A stretch of 64,000 bases of DNA from Echinicola pacifica DSM 19836. Its GTDB lineage: Bacteria; Bacteroidota; Bacteroidia; Cytophagales; Cyclobacteriaceae. Each line of letters opens with the position of its first letter. The stretch's first letter is position 1. Positions 54,467-63,295 of this stretch are shown here, in pieces. The notes beneath the pieces were generated by a model. The model did no database searches. It saw only the letters and a program-made list of their open reading frames with translations, and was not told the DNA's origin. The stretch covers positions 9,588 to 73,587 of the forward strand of contig NZ_KB890758.1 of assembly GCF_000373245.1 (NCBI RefSeq), written 5' to 3'. The translations under genes were made by a program, and so were the position numbers.

Positions 54467-57052
54467 TTATGGTATTAAACGATCAATCAATATCCCTAAC
54501 GTGGCCAAACTAGATGCCACCCCTATCCAGTTAGTAGCGGACATTGGTGTTCTGTCTGGCTTTTTAGGCACGATGATTTCTGCTCCAGGTTCGATTTTAG
54601 GATAGTTTTTGAAGAACAAAATATGCTTTGTGCGCTGCACATCTCCATTTGCATAGACTACATACGACTTCCCTTTTCGCGCATTATCAGTAAACCCTCC
54701 TGCCTTGGAGATGAACCTTTTGAAGGCATAACCATGCTCATATCTCGCAGAAGTAGGGAATAGTACTTCTCCTCTCATGCGGACGGTTTGAAGTTCTTTA
54801 GGAATGCTAAGAATATCACCTTCCTCCAAAATCAAATCCTGGGGAGAACCTGGATTCTCCATAATGTACTTAAGATCTATGCCTATCAGCTCCTGAGGTC
54901 TAAACTCTACCACTGCCACTCTACTGCTATCCGCGGCCGCTACTTCCATCACCCGATTGATCTTATACTCTCCTGATGCGAGACCTTTTTGGTTGGCTAA
55001 ATCGCCACCTTTCTCATCGATCTTTTCATCTATACGGCTTAGAATATTGATCTCAGCCTCTGTATTCTTCCCTTCTTCCTTTATCAGATTTTGCTTCACC
55101 GCTCTGAGATCTTTAGACTTAATCTCATTATCACTTTCCGGCGTATAGAATTCGGTTCTTCTGATTAACGTAGCTCCTTTTGGATAGGCAAACTGATTTA
55201 TCCCCCCTGCTCTTTTTAATAAATCGGAAATCCTCTCTGCTGAAGTAGCAATGGTATATTGCCCTGGATAGTTGACCTCCCCTTCCACTCTTACCATTTT
55301 CTCTCTTTGGAAACCAGGACTTCTTCGGATGATCACATGATCAAATGGCTGGAGGACAATCTTCTTTCCCTCCTCATCGATTTGTAAGTTATTATCAATA
55401 TCAATGGTGATAATTTCAGCAATCTGGCCATCAGTACGGTCTTTGACCCTTCTAGCTACCTCTATATAGGCATCAGAAGCTGATTCCTTAAAGCCTCTCG
55501 CTTCAAGCACCAGGTCCTGGACGGTCATATTAGCGGCAAAGGCAAATGCTCCCGGGCTATTTACCTCCCCGGATATCTTAACATAATACTCTTCCTTAAG
55601 GTCATATTTGCTAGGAATATGCAATACATCTTCTCGCTGCAAATAAATATTAGTGGCTGTCCCATTGATCACCTCCTGGACATTCACAGGGACGATCTCT
55701 AGGGTCATATCCGTCTGAGTGCGGTATAGCGTAGCTCGGTTCAGAAAAGCCTCTCCTCGAAGTCCCTGTGCCTTATCGATAAGGTCCTTAACGGTCATAC
55801 CCTCAAAAAGAGCAAATTCCCCAGGATGGTAAACAGCTCCTGAAATCTGAACTCGATTTTCGTATCGCTCTAGCTTGGTATCCACCAAGAACATATCGCC
55901 ATCCTGAACTTTGAAGCTCTCAAATTGCTCCTTAGAAACATCAGCCACCTTCCGTGCCTCATCCGAAACCCTTCTCACTGAAAGCCTTTGCTGAAAAGCC
56001 TCACTTTTAAACCCTCCTGCATAAGAGATCAAATCATTGATGTCCTCCTGAGGCAAAATCTCAAATAAGCCCTCCCGTCGTACGGGGCCCACAATTTCAA
56101 CTCGCGTCTGCACTGCAGGAACCATAATGACATCATTGTCTTGTAAGCGTATGTTTTCTCCCTGATTTCCATTAATGAGATAATCATAAATATCCACCTC
56201 AGCTACCTGGCGTGAATCCCTGAATACCTTAATACTTCTAAAAGACCCTGACTTATTGGGACCTCCAGCCGCATATAAGGCATTGAATACCGAAGCGAAA
56301 GAAGGTAAAGTATAAGTGCCAGGCTTATTTAGCTCTCCCACCATGGACACCTGAATAGAGCGGATATTTCCAAGCCTTATTTGCATAAAAGTCCTTGGAT
56401 TGCCACTGTTCAGGTCGGAATAGATACTACTCATCTCCTGCTTTAGCCGAGCCGTTGCCGCCTCAATGCTGGAGCCTCCTACGTTTATTGGACCCACGTT
56501 GGGGATATATACTCGACCCTCCGCATTGACCGATAAGTCATAGGACTGTTGCGAATCCCCGTAAATGTCTATTAACAATTGATCCCCAGCCCCAATTATA
56601 TAATTTTGGGGAGTGGGGATATTTAGGCTCGGAGAGAAATTCAGGTTTTTATGTCTGAATAAATTGTATCCAAAAATCTTTTTCTCCTCCTCATCAGAAG
56701 GGATATTGACCGTATCGGAATCGTATAAAGTGGAGGAGGTATCCACAGTTCTTTGGCCCTGCATCATAGTGGAAGATTCCATCTCCATATTACCGCCAGT
56801 TCCTAGTTGATTGATCCTTGTGGCCAATTTGTTGGCTTCCATGGCGGGCATGCCACGGTCTTTGGCGAGCTGCGGAATCTTAGCTCTAGAAATCCCCTGC
56901 TCTTCTGCCTTGCTGATTATTGCCTCAATCTGGGCATCGGATAGCTGGTCCACCTTTACCTTATGAATATCCGAAAGAGACTGGGCTTGCACACAAAATG
57001 CAAAGACTAGAAGGATAAAAGTGAAATAAAAAGCTTTGATATTAATGGACAT
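54467..57052 (-). CDS. wza: Polysaccharide export outer-membrane protein with about six SLBB domains (Wza-like)
   Basis: An 861-residue protein, more than twice the size of E. coli Wza (about 379). Signal peptide 1-23; a helical acidic region follows to about 145. The polysaccharide-export domain is at about 148-235 (NYIIGAGDQLLIDIYGDS). Six SLBB-like units can be recognised by V-x-G-x-V-x-x-P-G patterns (for example MVGELNKPGTY, ISGAVYHPGEF, ISGEVNSPGAF, VEGEVNYPGQY), and a C-terminal hydrophobic helix (SSLATLGILIDRL) probably spans the outer membrane. It forms the export channel with the Wzz-like protein downstream. It is the first gene of the minus cluster. Confidence 0.92.
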   Translation of the reverse strand: MSINIKAFYFTFILLVFAFCVQAQSLSDIHKVKVDQLSDAQIEAIISKAEEQGISRAKIPQLAKDRGMPAMEANKLATRINQLGTGGNMEMESSTMMQGQRTVDTSSTLYDSDTVNIPSDEEEKKIFGYNLFRHKNLNFSPSLNIPTPQNYIIGAGDQLLIDIYGDSQQSYDLSVNAEGRVYIPNVGPINVGGSSIEAATARLKQEMSSIYSDLNSGNPRTFMQIRLGNIRSIQVSMVGELNKPGTYTLPSFASVFNALYAAGGPNKSGSFRSIKVFRDSRQVAEVDIYDYLINGNQGENIRLQDNDVIMVPAVQTRVEIVGPVRREGLFEILPQEDINDLISYAGGFKSEAFQQRLSVRRVSDEARKVADVSKEQFESFKVQDGDMFLVDTKLERYENRVQISGAVYHPGEFALFEGMTVKDLIDKAQGLRGEAFLNRATLYRTQTDMTLEIVPVNVQEVINGTATNIYLQREDVLHIPSKYDLKEEYYVKISGEVNSPGAFAFAANMTVQDLVLEARGFKESASDAYIEVARRVKDRTDGQIAEIITIDIDNNLQIDEEGKKIVLQPFDHVIIRRSPGFQREKMVRVEGEVNYPGQYTIATSAERISDLLKRAGGINQFAYPKGATLIRRTEFYTPESDNEIKSKDLRAVKQNLIKEEGKNTEAEINILSRIDEKIDEKGGDLANQKGLASGEYKINRVMEVAAADSSRVAVVEFRPQELIGIDLKYIMENPGSPQDLILEEGDILSIPKELQTVRMRGEVLFPTSARYEHGYAFKRFISKAGGFTDNARKGKSYVVYANGDVQRTKHILFFKNYPKIEPGAEIIVPKKPDRTPMSATNWIGVASSLATLGILIDRLIP

Positions 57053-57364
57053 ACCTCTTTTATTATATCGAACTATTTGGTGCTTGACTCGTAAGTGAAT
57101 TGCACTATTATATTACTAAATGGAAATATTAATGCTTCTTGATTTCAATTAAAAAAACCGATAGACAGACACTTTAAACAGGTCCTCCAGGCAAGTGCCG
57201 CTATGGAACCCCTCCCATCTCCATACCTTATCTTCGAGCCATAGTATCTGACCCTCATAGCTCATAAATCTCAAGGGGCCAGATCATGCTGTACACAGCT
57301 TCGCCCGGTCAGTCACAGTCTGTGCCTAGCATATCATATGGAGACGCGGAAAAGATGAGTTATA
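57053..57364. other. Leader region upstream of wza
   Basis: About 310 bases between the regulator gene and wza. The half next to the regulator (57180-57364) is noticeably GC-richer than its surroundings and contains no open frame, which suggests a structured leader RNA or operator region. The half next to wza is AT-rich with a T-run near 57151-57157 on minus. It must hold the cluster promoter unless transcription reads through from the regulator. Confidence 0.45.
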
Positions 57365-57907
57365 TCAACTGCCCTTTTGGCTATACAGGACAATGGCCGA
57401 TTTCATATTGGCATTACCAATGGTGAAATTTACCTTACGATTAATCATTTCCTCAATCCGCTGGCTTAATACCGCCAAGTATTGCGTATTTAATTCTTCA
57501 CCTGTAATCCTGATTTCGATGATTCCGGTATCCTTTCCATCTGCATAATCGCCGGTCAATAATACGGTCTCGACATTCCCCATTCTATCCAATACCTCCT
57601 CTACAACGGTATCCAAACCGATATATTTCCGTATGATATCCTGAAGTGATCCGAAAAGCGGGTGAAGTGTATTTGCTCTATAACTAATCCTATTTTTCTC
57701 TGATTCCTTTTTAAGGTACCCCGCCTCCGAAAGATTGTTTAGTTCCTTTCGAATGGCATTGGTGGATTCCCCAAACTCCTCCGCCAAACCACGCAAATGG
57801 CTATGATTATCCGCATTGATGAAGAACTTCACCAATAAGCGTAATCTGGTCTTGGATGTTATGATAGAATCAAGCACGAAAATAGAGTAATCTTTAATGA
57901 GCACCAA
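57365..57907 (-). CDS. Winged-helix regulator with degenerate nucleotidyltransferase-like domain
   Basis: A 180-residue protein. Residues about 12-75 form an ArsR/MarR-like winged helix (LVKFFINADNHSHLRGLAEE, then STNAIRKELNNLSEAGYLKK). Residues about 100-170 resemble a minimal nucleotidyltransferase fold, but the G-S motif is G119-D120 and the usual D-x-D is replaced by Ile/Glu (GIIEIRI), so catalysis is unlikely. There is no ATG in frame: the start is TTG at 57907 or GTG at 57904, after an AAGGAG ribosome-binding site. It is the likely transcriptional regulator of the capsule cluster that starts 312 bases downstream. The ligand is unknown. Confidence 0.72.
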   Translation of the reverse strand: MVLIKDYSIFVLDSIITSKTRLRLLVKFFINADNHSHLRGLAEEFGESTNAIRKELNNLSEAGYLKKESEKNRISYRANTLHPLFGSLQDIIRKYIGLDTVVEEVLDRMGNVETVLLTGDYADGKDTGIIEIRITGEELNTQYLAVLSQRIEEMINRKVNFTIGNANMKSAIVLYSQKGS

Positions 57908-58299
57908 AAGTACTCACTCCTTTTTGTTTATGCAAAGAATTCATTTCATTTCTAAATAGAAGAGTTTGATAAAAAATTGTTAATAAACTCATATAATATT
58001 AAAAATATAATAAAATTATCAGCCATTTAGCCTAAATTCAATAATAGTGTATTTATAATACTTTTTTATATATTTCAAATACGGGCAGTAAAAAACCTCC
58101 TAATCTCCGCCTAGAAAAGCCAAATTATGCCACAGGATTTGACCAGCCCCTTAGTGCAAAACACCTAGACTAAAGCCACTATATTTCTCCAGCAAAACAG
58201 CTTATTGGGAACATAAACATGAAAATTAGCTACCCAAATAATATCTATATCCTAGAATCGTAGGAATTCTGGAGCCATACCCTGGAGCCATAAAAAAAA
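57908..58299. other. AT-rich gap upstream of the regulator
   Basis: About 390 bases without a gene. It should contain the promoter of the regulator; no clear motif is visible. Confidence 0.5.
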
Positions 58300-58329
58300 G
58301 GGAAGGAGAGTTTTAAAACTCTCCTTCCC
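58300..58329 (-). terminator. Rho-independent terminator after the second UDP-HexNAc dehydrogenase
   Basis: A perfect 30-base inverted repeat: GGGAAGGAGAGTTTT at 58300-58314 and its complement at 58315-58329. On minus it is followed by a run of eight T. It ends transcription of 58375-59685. Confidence 0.92.
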
Positions 58330-58374
58330 TAAAATTCTCTTCCTGCTAAGGTAAACTGATAGCGAGCCTATAAA

Positions 58375-59685
58375 TTATAATCGAGCGTCAATCATAGTTT
58401 TATCCAGGATTCCCTTTACATCATACACCACCAGACCAGGGGACTTCTTAATATCCCAGGCTTTAAATTCTTTATGAGAAACTGCCAAGATGACCGCTGA
58501 ATAATGATTCAGGTCTGGTTTCACTTCCTTATTGAGTATCTCTATATTATACTCATGGGACACCTCACTGGCGCTGGCCCATGGATCATATACATCCACA
58601 TCGATATCAAAATTCTTCAATTCATCATAGATATCGATCACCCGCGTATTGCGCACATCTGGGCAATCCTCCTTAAAAGTAAAGCCTAATATAAGCACTT
58701 TGGATTCCATGACCTTTAGGTCCTTACGCATCATATGCTTGATCACTTCGGTGGCCACATGCTTACCCATGGAGTCATTGAGCCGGCGACCGGCGAGGAT
58801 GATCTCGGGGTGGTACCCTACTTCCTGTGCCTTCTGAGCAAGATAAAAGGGATCTACCCCAATACAATGGCCTCCAACAAGACCTGGCCTGAAGGGCAGA
58901 AAGTTCCATTTGGTGCCCGCAGCCTCTAATACCTCCTGGGTATCGATCTTCAATAAATTGAATATTTTGGCAAGCTCATTTACAAAGGCAATATTAATAT
59001 CGCGTTGTGAATTTTCAATCACTTTTGCGGCCTCTGCCACCTTGATGGAGGAGGCTTTGAAGGTGCCAGCAGTAATCACTGATCGATATAAGGCATCTAT
59101 AAATTCCGCAGACTCTGGCGTACTCCCTGAGGTTACCTTCAGGATTTTGGCAACGGTATGCTCCTTATCTCCTGGATTGATCCGCTCGGGTGAATAGCCC
59201 ACAAAAAAGTCGGTATTAACTATCAAACCACTTTTCTCCTCGAGCACCGGCACACATTCATCTTCTGTCACACCGGGATATACGGTGGATTCATAGATGA
59301 CCACATCTCCTTTTTTGAGGTACTGGCCTATTGTTTCTGAGGCTTTGAGCATTGGGGTGAGGACGGGACGATTATGCTTATCAGTGGGGGTGGGTACTGT
59401 CACCACAAATACATTACAATCAGTCATGACCTGAGCGTCAGTTGTAGGAAAAAATCCATTCCCCTTCTCAGCTGCAGCACTTTGCAGTACGCTGGCCAAT
59501 AAGTCATTTTCTACTTCCAGGGTATTGTCTATCCCCTGCCCAAGTTGCTGGATTCTGACGGTGGAAATATCAAATCCAATCACAGGATATTTTTTAGCAA
59601 ATTCAACAGCAAGCGGCAAACCTACGTATCCAAGACCAACCACAGCAATCTTAGCTTGCTCCAAAGGGAAAAGTACAGAATCCAT
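58375..59685 (-). CDS. UDP-N-acetyl-hexosamine 6-dehydrogenase, second copy (WbpO/TviB-like)
   Basis: A 436-residue paralogue of the enzyme at 51924-53246. It has the same start pattern ([20 protein letters not shown]), catalytic C274 in [14 protein letters not shown] and the closing [15 protein letters not shown]. It is less AT-rich than the copy in the cluster, suggesting the resident genomic copy. With the WbpP-type epimerase at 60882 it could make UDP-GalNAcA, as TviB/TviC or WbpO/WbpP do; the actual substrate, GlcNAc or GalNAc, cannot be read from sequence. It is transcribed alone, with terminators on both sides. Confidence 0.92.
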   Translation of the reverse strand: MDSVLFPLEQAKIAVVGLGYVGLPLAVEFAKKYPVIGFDISTVRIQQLGQGIDNTLEVENDLLASVLQSAAAEKGNGFFPTTDAQVMTDCNVFVVTVPTPTDKHNRPVLTPMLKASETIGQYLKKGDVVIYESTVYPGVTEDECVPVLEEKSGLIVNTDFFVGYSPERINPGDKEHTVAKILKVTSGSTPESAEFIDALYRSVITAGTFKASSIKVAEAAKVIENSQRDINIAFVNELAKIFNLLKIDTQEVLEAAGTKWNFLPFRPGLVGGHCIGVDPFYLAQKAQEVGYHPEIILAGRRLNDSMGKHVATEVIKHMMRKDLKVMESKVLILGFTFKEDCPDVRNTRVIDIYDELKNFDIDVDVYDPWASASEVSHEYNIEILNKEVKPDLNHYSAVILAVSHKEFKAWDIKKSPGLVVYDVKGILDKTMIDARL

Positions 59686-59742
59686 TGAAATAGTTATTTT
59701 AAGTTTTTGGGGATAATAACCCCACTAGTTAGAGTAGTGAAA

Positions 59743-59772
59743 AAAGGAGCTTACGAGTAAATAAGCTCCTTT
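59743..59772 (-). terminator. Rho-independent terminator after manC
   Basis: An 11-base stem (59743-59753 with 59762-59772, AAAGGAGCTTA and its complement) followed on minus by a T run. It lies 69 bases past the manC stop and separates it from the dehydrogenase gene. Confidence 0.9.
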
Positions 59773-59840
59773 GGATATTTTTATTTTAAAGGAAAAATGA
59801 TCCTTTATATAATAATGAATGATCGATTTTTAATATACTC

Positions 59841-60839
59841 TTAATTGACGAGTTCGGGTTTATCTTTTTCTAATTTCTCATAAACCTTTTTCACATCCTG
59901 AGCATTATCTTTTTTGAGCACAAGGATAGCATCCTTAGTTTGGATCAAAATGGTATTTTTGAGACCTACAAATTCGGTATGCAGATCAGAGCCAATGACC
60001 ATATTGCCATTTTCGTCTGTAGGCACTCCCTGCAAGCTCATATAATCAAATACGGATTCGAATGATCCCATATCAGACCATTCAAACATGGAAGGAACGA
60101 CCTTGATACGATCTGTTTTCTCCATCACCGCGTAATCAACGGAAACGGAGGGAATTTCTAAAGAAAGGGCCTCATCCAGGAAGCCATCTTTTTTGTTTTC
60201 CATAACCGCTTTAGAGCATTCAAGGACCTTCGGAGCATATTTATCTAGTTCCTGAAGGAATACTTTAGCCTGAAAGCAAAACATCCCGGAATTCCAGAGG
60301 AAATTACCACTCCTTAAAAATTTCTCAGCGGTATCCAAATTAGGCTTTTCTCTAAATCCGATCACATTCTCACCATCTGACTCGATATAGCCAAATCCCG
60401 TCTCCGGGCGACTGGGCTTAAGGCCAAAGGTAACGATATTCCCTTCCTTAGCCAAGGCAATAGCTCGCTTAACGGCTTTGGAATAGGCTTCAGTTCCTGA
60501 AATCAAATGATCCGAAGGGCTTACAAATAGAATATCATCAGGCTGCACGCTAAGTGCTGCAAAGGCTATGGCCGCAGCAGTATTTCGTGGACAGGCTTCT
60601 ATTATTTCCCCGTATCCAGTCATGGACAAAGTGTTCAGATCATTTCTTGAAAGTTCAAAATTAGCTTGGTTGCCCACCACCACCAGGGAATCACAAAGTT
60701 CCTGATTACGTTCTACCGTTTTCTGGAATAAAGTTTTCCCTTCAAAAATAGGAAGGTATTGTTTTGGACAACTTTTGCGGGATAGTGGCCATAGTCTACT
60801 CCCTACTCCACCTGAAAGCACTACATTTACGGTATTCAT
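59841..60839 (-). CDS. manC: Mannose-1-phosphate guanylyltransferase
   Basis: A 332-residue enzyme producing GDP-mannose from GTP and mannose-1-phosphate. N-terminal LSGGVGSRLWPLSRKSCPKQYLP is the guanylyltransferase signature, FVSPSDHLI the metal-site region, and GFGYIESDG and EKPNLDTAEKFL are conserved. It lacks the C-terminal phosphomannose isomerase domain of bifunctional ManC/AlgA. It supplies GDP-mannose or precursors of GDP-fucose for the neighbouring clusters. Confidence 0.94.
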   Translation of the reverse strand: MNTVNVVLSGGVGSRLWPLSRKSCPKQYLPIFEGKTLFQKTVERNQELCDSLVVVGNQANFELSRNDLNTLSMTGYGEIIEACPRNTAAAIAFAALSVQPDDILFVSPSDHLISGTEAYSKAVKRAIALAKEGNIVTFGLKPSRPETGFGYIESDGENVIGFREKPNLDTAEKFLRSGNFLWNSGMFCFQAKVFLQELDKYAPKVLECSKAVMENKKDGFLDEALSLEIPSVSVDYAVMEKTDRIKVVPSMFEWSDMGSFESVFDYMSLQGVPTDENGNMVIGSDLHTEFVGLKNTILIQTKDAILVLKKDNAQDVKKVYEKLEKDKPELVN

Positions 60840-60881
60840 TAATTTATAAGATTTTAATGAGCAAATAATTTATATGCTGAA

Positions 60882-61937
60882 TCAACTCTCTTTTTTCAAC
60901 TTTTCCCAATACCAGTCACAAGCCTTCAAAATCCCCTCTTCCACCGTAATGGAAGGGTCATAGCCAACGGCCTTATTACTCTTTGCAATGGACGCTAAGG
61001 AATGGGGCACATCCCCCGGTCTTTCGGGCCCATAATCCACCTCTACCGCCGATATGGCAGCATCATACTTTGACAAGCCTTGCTTAAGTGCATCCACTAG
61101 CTGGTTCAAATTGGTACGATCACCACAAGCGACATTGAGCACCTCACATATGGTATCTCCAAAGGGTTTTGGCTCTTTTATCTCAGCATAATACTGATCT
61201 AATTGCTCGGTCAAGTCAGCGGTACTGATTTCAGCACACTTTATATTTGCTTGAATGACATTGTCAATATAAGTGAAATCCCTTGAGAAGGTCCCGTCCC
61301 CGTTGATTTTGGGAGAGGATTTCTCTATCAGCTGGCTGGCAAATTTGGGGATCACAGCGGCATAGGCGCCATTAGGATCCTGTCTGCTGCCAAACACATT
61401 GAAATACCGTAGTCCAATGGTCTCCAATCCATATACCATCGCGAAGTTTTGAGCAAATAACTCATCTACATATTTGGTAATTGCGTAAGGAGAGAGGGAT
61501 TTGCCGATTTTATGCTCCACTTTTGGAAGGTCAGGATGATCTCCATAGGTGGACGAGCTGGCAGCGTAGATTACTCTTTTTACTCCTGCCTGCTTCGCAG
61601 CAAAGAGGACTTTGACAAAACCGCCGATATTCACATCAGTGGAGGTCATCGGGTCTGCGATGGATCGTGGTACTGAGCCTAAGGCTGCCTGATGAAACAC
61701 ATAATCACATCCTTCCACCGCCTCAGCACAGTCTTCAAAGTTCCTGATATCCCCTTTGATCAAGGTGAAATGCTCAGAGCGCATAGCCTGATCCAGGTTC
61801 TCCAGTTTACCGGTCGAAAAATTATCCAGGCATACCACTTGGTTGCCTGATTCTAGTAGAGTATCAATCAGGTTGGAGCCGATAAAACCGGCTCCACCTG
61901 TGACCAAGACTTTTTGTCCTGTAAGTTTATATGGCAT
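60882..61937 (-). CDS. UDP-N-acetylglucosamine 4-epimerase, WbpP/TviC-like
   Basis: A 351-residue extended short-chain epimerase. G-G-A-G-F-I-G in VLVTGGAGFIGSNLIDTL binds NAD. SVPRSIADPMTSTDVNIGGF is a WbpP/TviC hallmark, AASSSTYGDHPDLPK gives the catalytic Ser, and Y-x-x-x-K lies in SPYAITKYVDE. It interconverts UDP-GlcNAc and UDP-GalNAc or their uronic acids. The neighbouring dehydrogenase of the WbpO/TviB type fits a two-step route to UDP-GalNAcA. The gap to the next gene upstream is 41 bases, so it is probably co-transcribed with ugd. Confidence 0.9.
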   Translation of the reverse strand: MPYKLTGQKVLVTGGAGFIGSNLIDTLLESGNQVVCLDNFSTGKLENLDQAMRSEHFTLIKGDIRNFEDCAEAVEGCDYVFHQAALGSVPRSIADPMTSTDVNIGGFVKVLFAAKQAGVKRVIYAASSSTYGDHPDLPKVEHKIGKSLSPYAITKYVDELFAQNFAMVYGLETIGLRYFNVFGSRQDPNGAYAAVIPKFASQLIEKSSPKINGDGTFSRDFTYIDNVIQANIKCAEISTADLTEQLDQYYAEIKEPKPFGDTICEVLNVACGDRTNLNQLVDALKQGLSKYDAAISAVEVDYGPERPGDVPHSLASIAKSNKAVGYDPSITVEEGILKACDWYWEKLKKES

Positions 61938-61978
61938 GACGAAGTCTATGCAGGTTATTTATAACTAATTTATTGGGA

Positions 61979-63295
61979 TCAGATTCCGATACCATAATGC
62001 TCAAATCCTAGTTCTTTAAGGTATTTGCCATCATAGATGTTTCTACCATCAAAAACCACTTTGTTTTTGAGCAATTTGGTTAATGCACTCCAGCTAGGGA
62101 TTCTGAATTCTGACCATTCAGTAACCAATAGTAGAGCATCTGCATCCACACAAGCGTCATAAGCATCGTTGCAATAAGTCACCTTATCGCCTACATATAC
62201 TTCTTTAGCCTCATGCATAGCGATAGGATCATATGCTTTCACCGTAGCGCCAGCAGCTCTAAGCTCATCGATCATTACGATGGCAGGAGCCTCACGCATA
62301 TCATCAGTGTTTGGCTTAAAGCTCAAGCCCCACATAGCAAAGGTCATTCCGCTAAGATCATCGCCAAAGTGCTTTTTGATTTTCTTAACCAAGGTATGTT
62401 TCTGGTCGTCATTCACCGCTTCCACAGCTTCCAAAACCCTAAGGTCATAGCCGTATGTTTTAGCAGTTTTGATGATAGCCTTCACATCCTTAGGGAAGCA
62501 GCTTCCTCCATAACCCACACCTGGGTAGATGAATTTATTTCCAATTCTTGGGTCAGATCCGATACCAGATCTTACCATATTTGCATCCGCACCCACAAGC
62601 TCACAAAGGTTCGCGATATCATTCATGAATGAAATCTTAGTGGCTAGCATGGCATTGGCAGTATATTTGGTCATCTCCGCAGAAGGGATGTCCATATAGA
62701 TAAGGCGCTCACCGCTCAACTGGAATGGCTTATACAACCTTCTCATGATTTCTTCTGCACGCTCATCTTCTACTCCGATGATGATTCTGTCTGGTTTTAG
62801 GAAATCCTCTACAGCAGCTCCTTCTTTCAAGAATTCAGGATTAGACGCTACTGCAAACTCAAGGTCGCTTTCTCTTTTGTCCAAAGCATCCTTAATAGCT
62901 GCTTTAACTTTTGATCCGGTCGTCACTGGCACAGTACTCTTAGTCGCTACCACAATAAAATCGCTCATGGTACGGCCAATTTCGTCTGCTACTGCCAAAA
63001 CGTACTTCAAATCAGCAGATCCATCCTCACCTGGAGGTGTTCCTACAGCGATAAAAGCAACTTCAGATCCCTGAATAGCTTCTCCAAGATTAGTAGAAAA
63101 CGATAGTCTTCCACTCTTGTAGTTTCTCATTACAATCTCTTCAAGCCCTGGCTCATAAATCGGCATGATGCCATTCTTAAGCTTGTCGATTTTTTTCTGG
63201 TCTATATCTACACAGACCACTTCGATACCTACATCGGCAAAACAGGCTCCTGAAACAAGGCCTACATATCCGGTTCCTACAACAGTAATTTTCAT
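61979..63295 (-). CDS. ugd: UDP-glucose 6-dehydrogenase
   Basis: A 438-residue enzyme converting UDP-glucose to UDP-glucuronic acid. It starts MKITVVGTGYVGLVSGACFA; FIAVGTPPGEDGSADLKYV is the NAD region; catalytic C266 is in GVGYGGSCFPKD; FKPNTDDMREAPA is typical of Ugd rather than of the UDP-HexNAc dehydrogenases in this window. It begins the minus-strand run 63295-59841 and provides glucuronate, or further pentoses, for the exopolysaccharides. Confidence 0.96.
   Translation of the reverse strand: MKITVVGTGYVGLVSGACFADVGIEVVCVDIDQKKIDKLKNGIMPIYEPGLEEIVMRNYKSGRLSFSTNLGEAIQGSEVAFIAVGTPPGEDGSADLKYVLAVADEIGRTMSDFIVVATKSTVPVTTGSKVKAAIKDALDKRESDLEFAVASNPEFLKEGAAVEDFLKPDRIIIGVEDERAEEIMRRLYKPFQLSGERLIYMDIPSAEMTKYTANAMLATKISFMNDIANLCELVGADANMVRSGIGSDPRIGNKFIYPGVGYGGSCFPKDVKAIIKTAKTYGYDLRVLEAVEAVNDDQKHTLVKKIKKHFGDDLSGMTFAMWGLSFKPNTDDMREAPAIVMIDELRAAGATVKAYDPIAMHEAKEVYVGDKVTYCNDAYDACVDADALLLVTEWSEFRIPSWSALTKLLKNKVVFDGRNIYDGKYLKELGFEHYGIGI

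Noticed and set aside
62213-62632. Plus-strand open frame of 139 codons
   Set aside because: Antisense shadow of ugd, with His/Ile/Ser-rich composition typical of such shadows.
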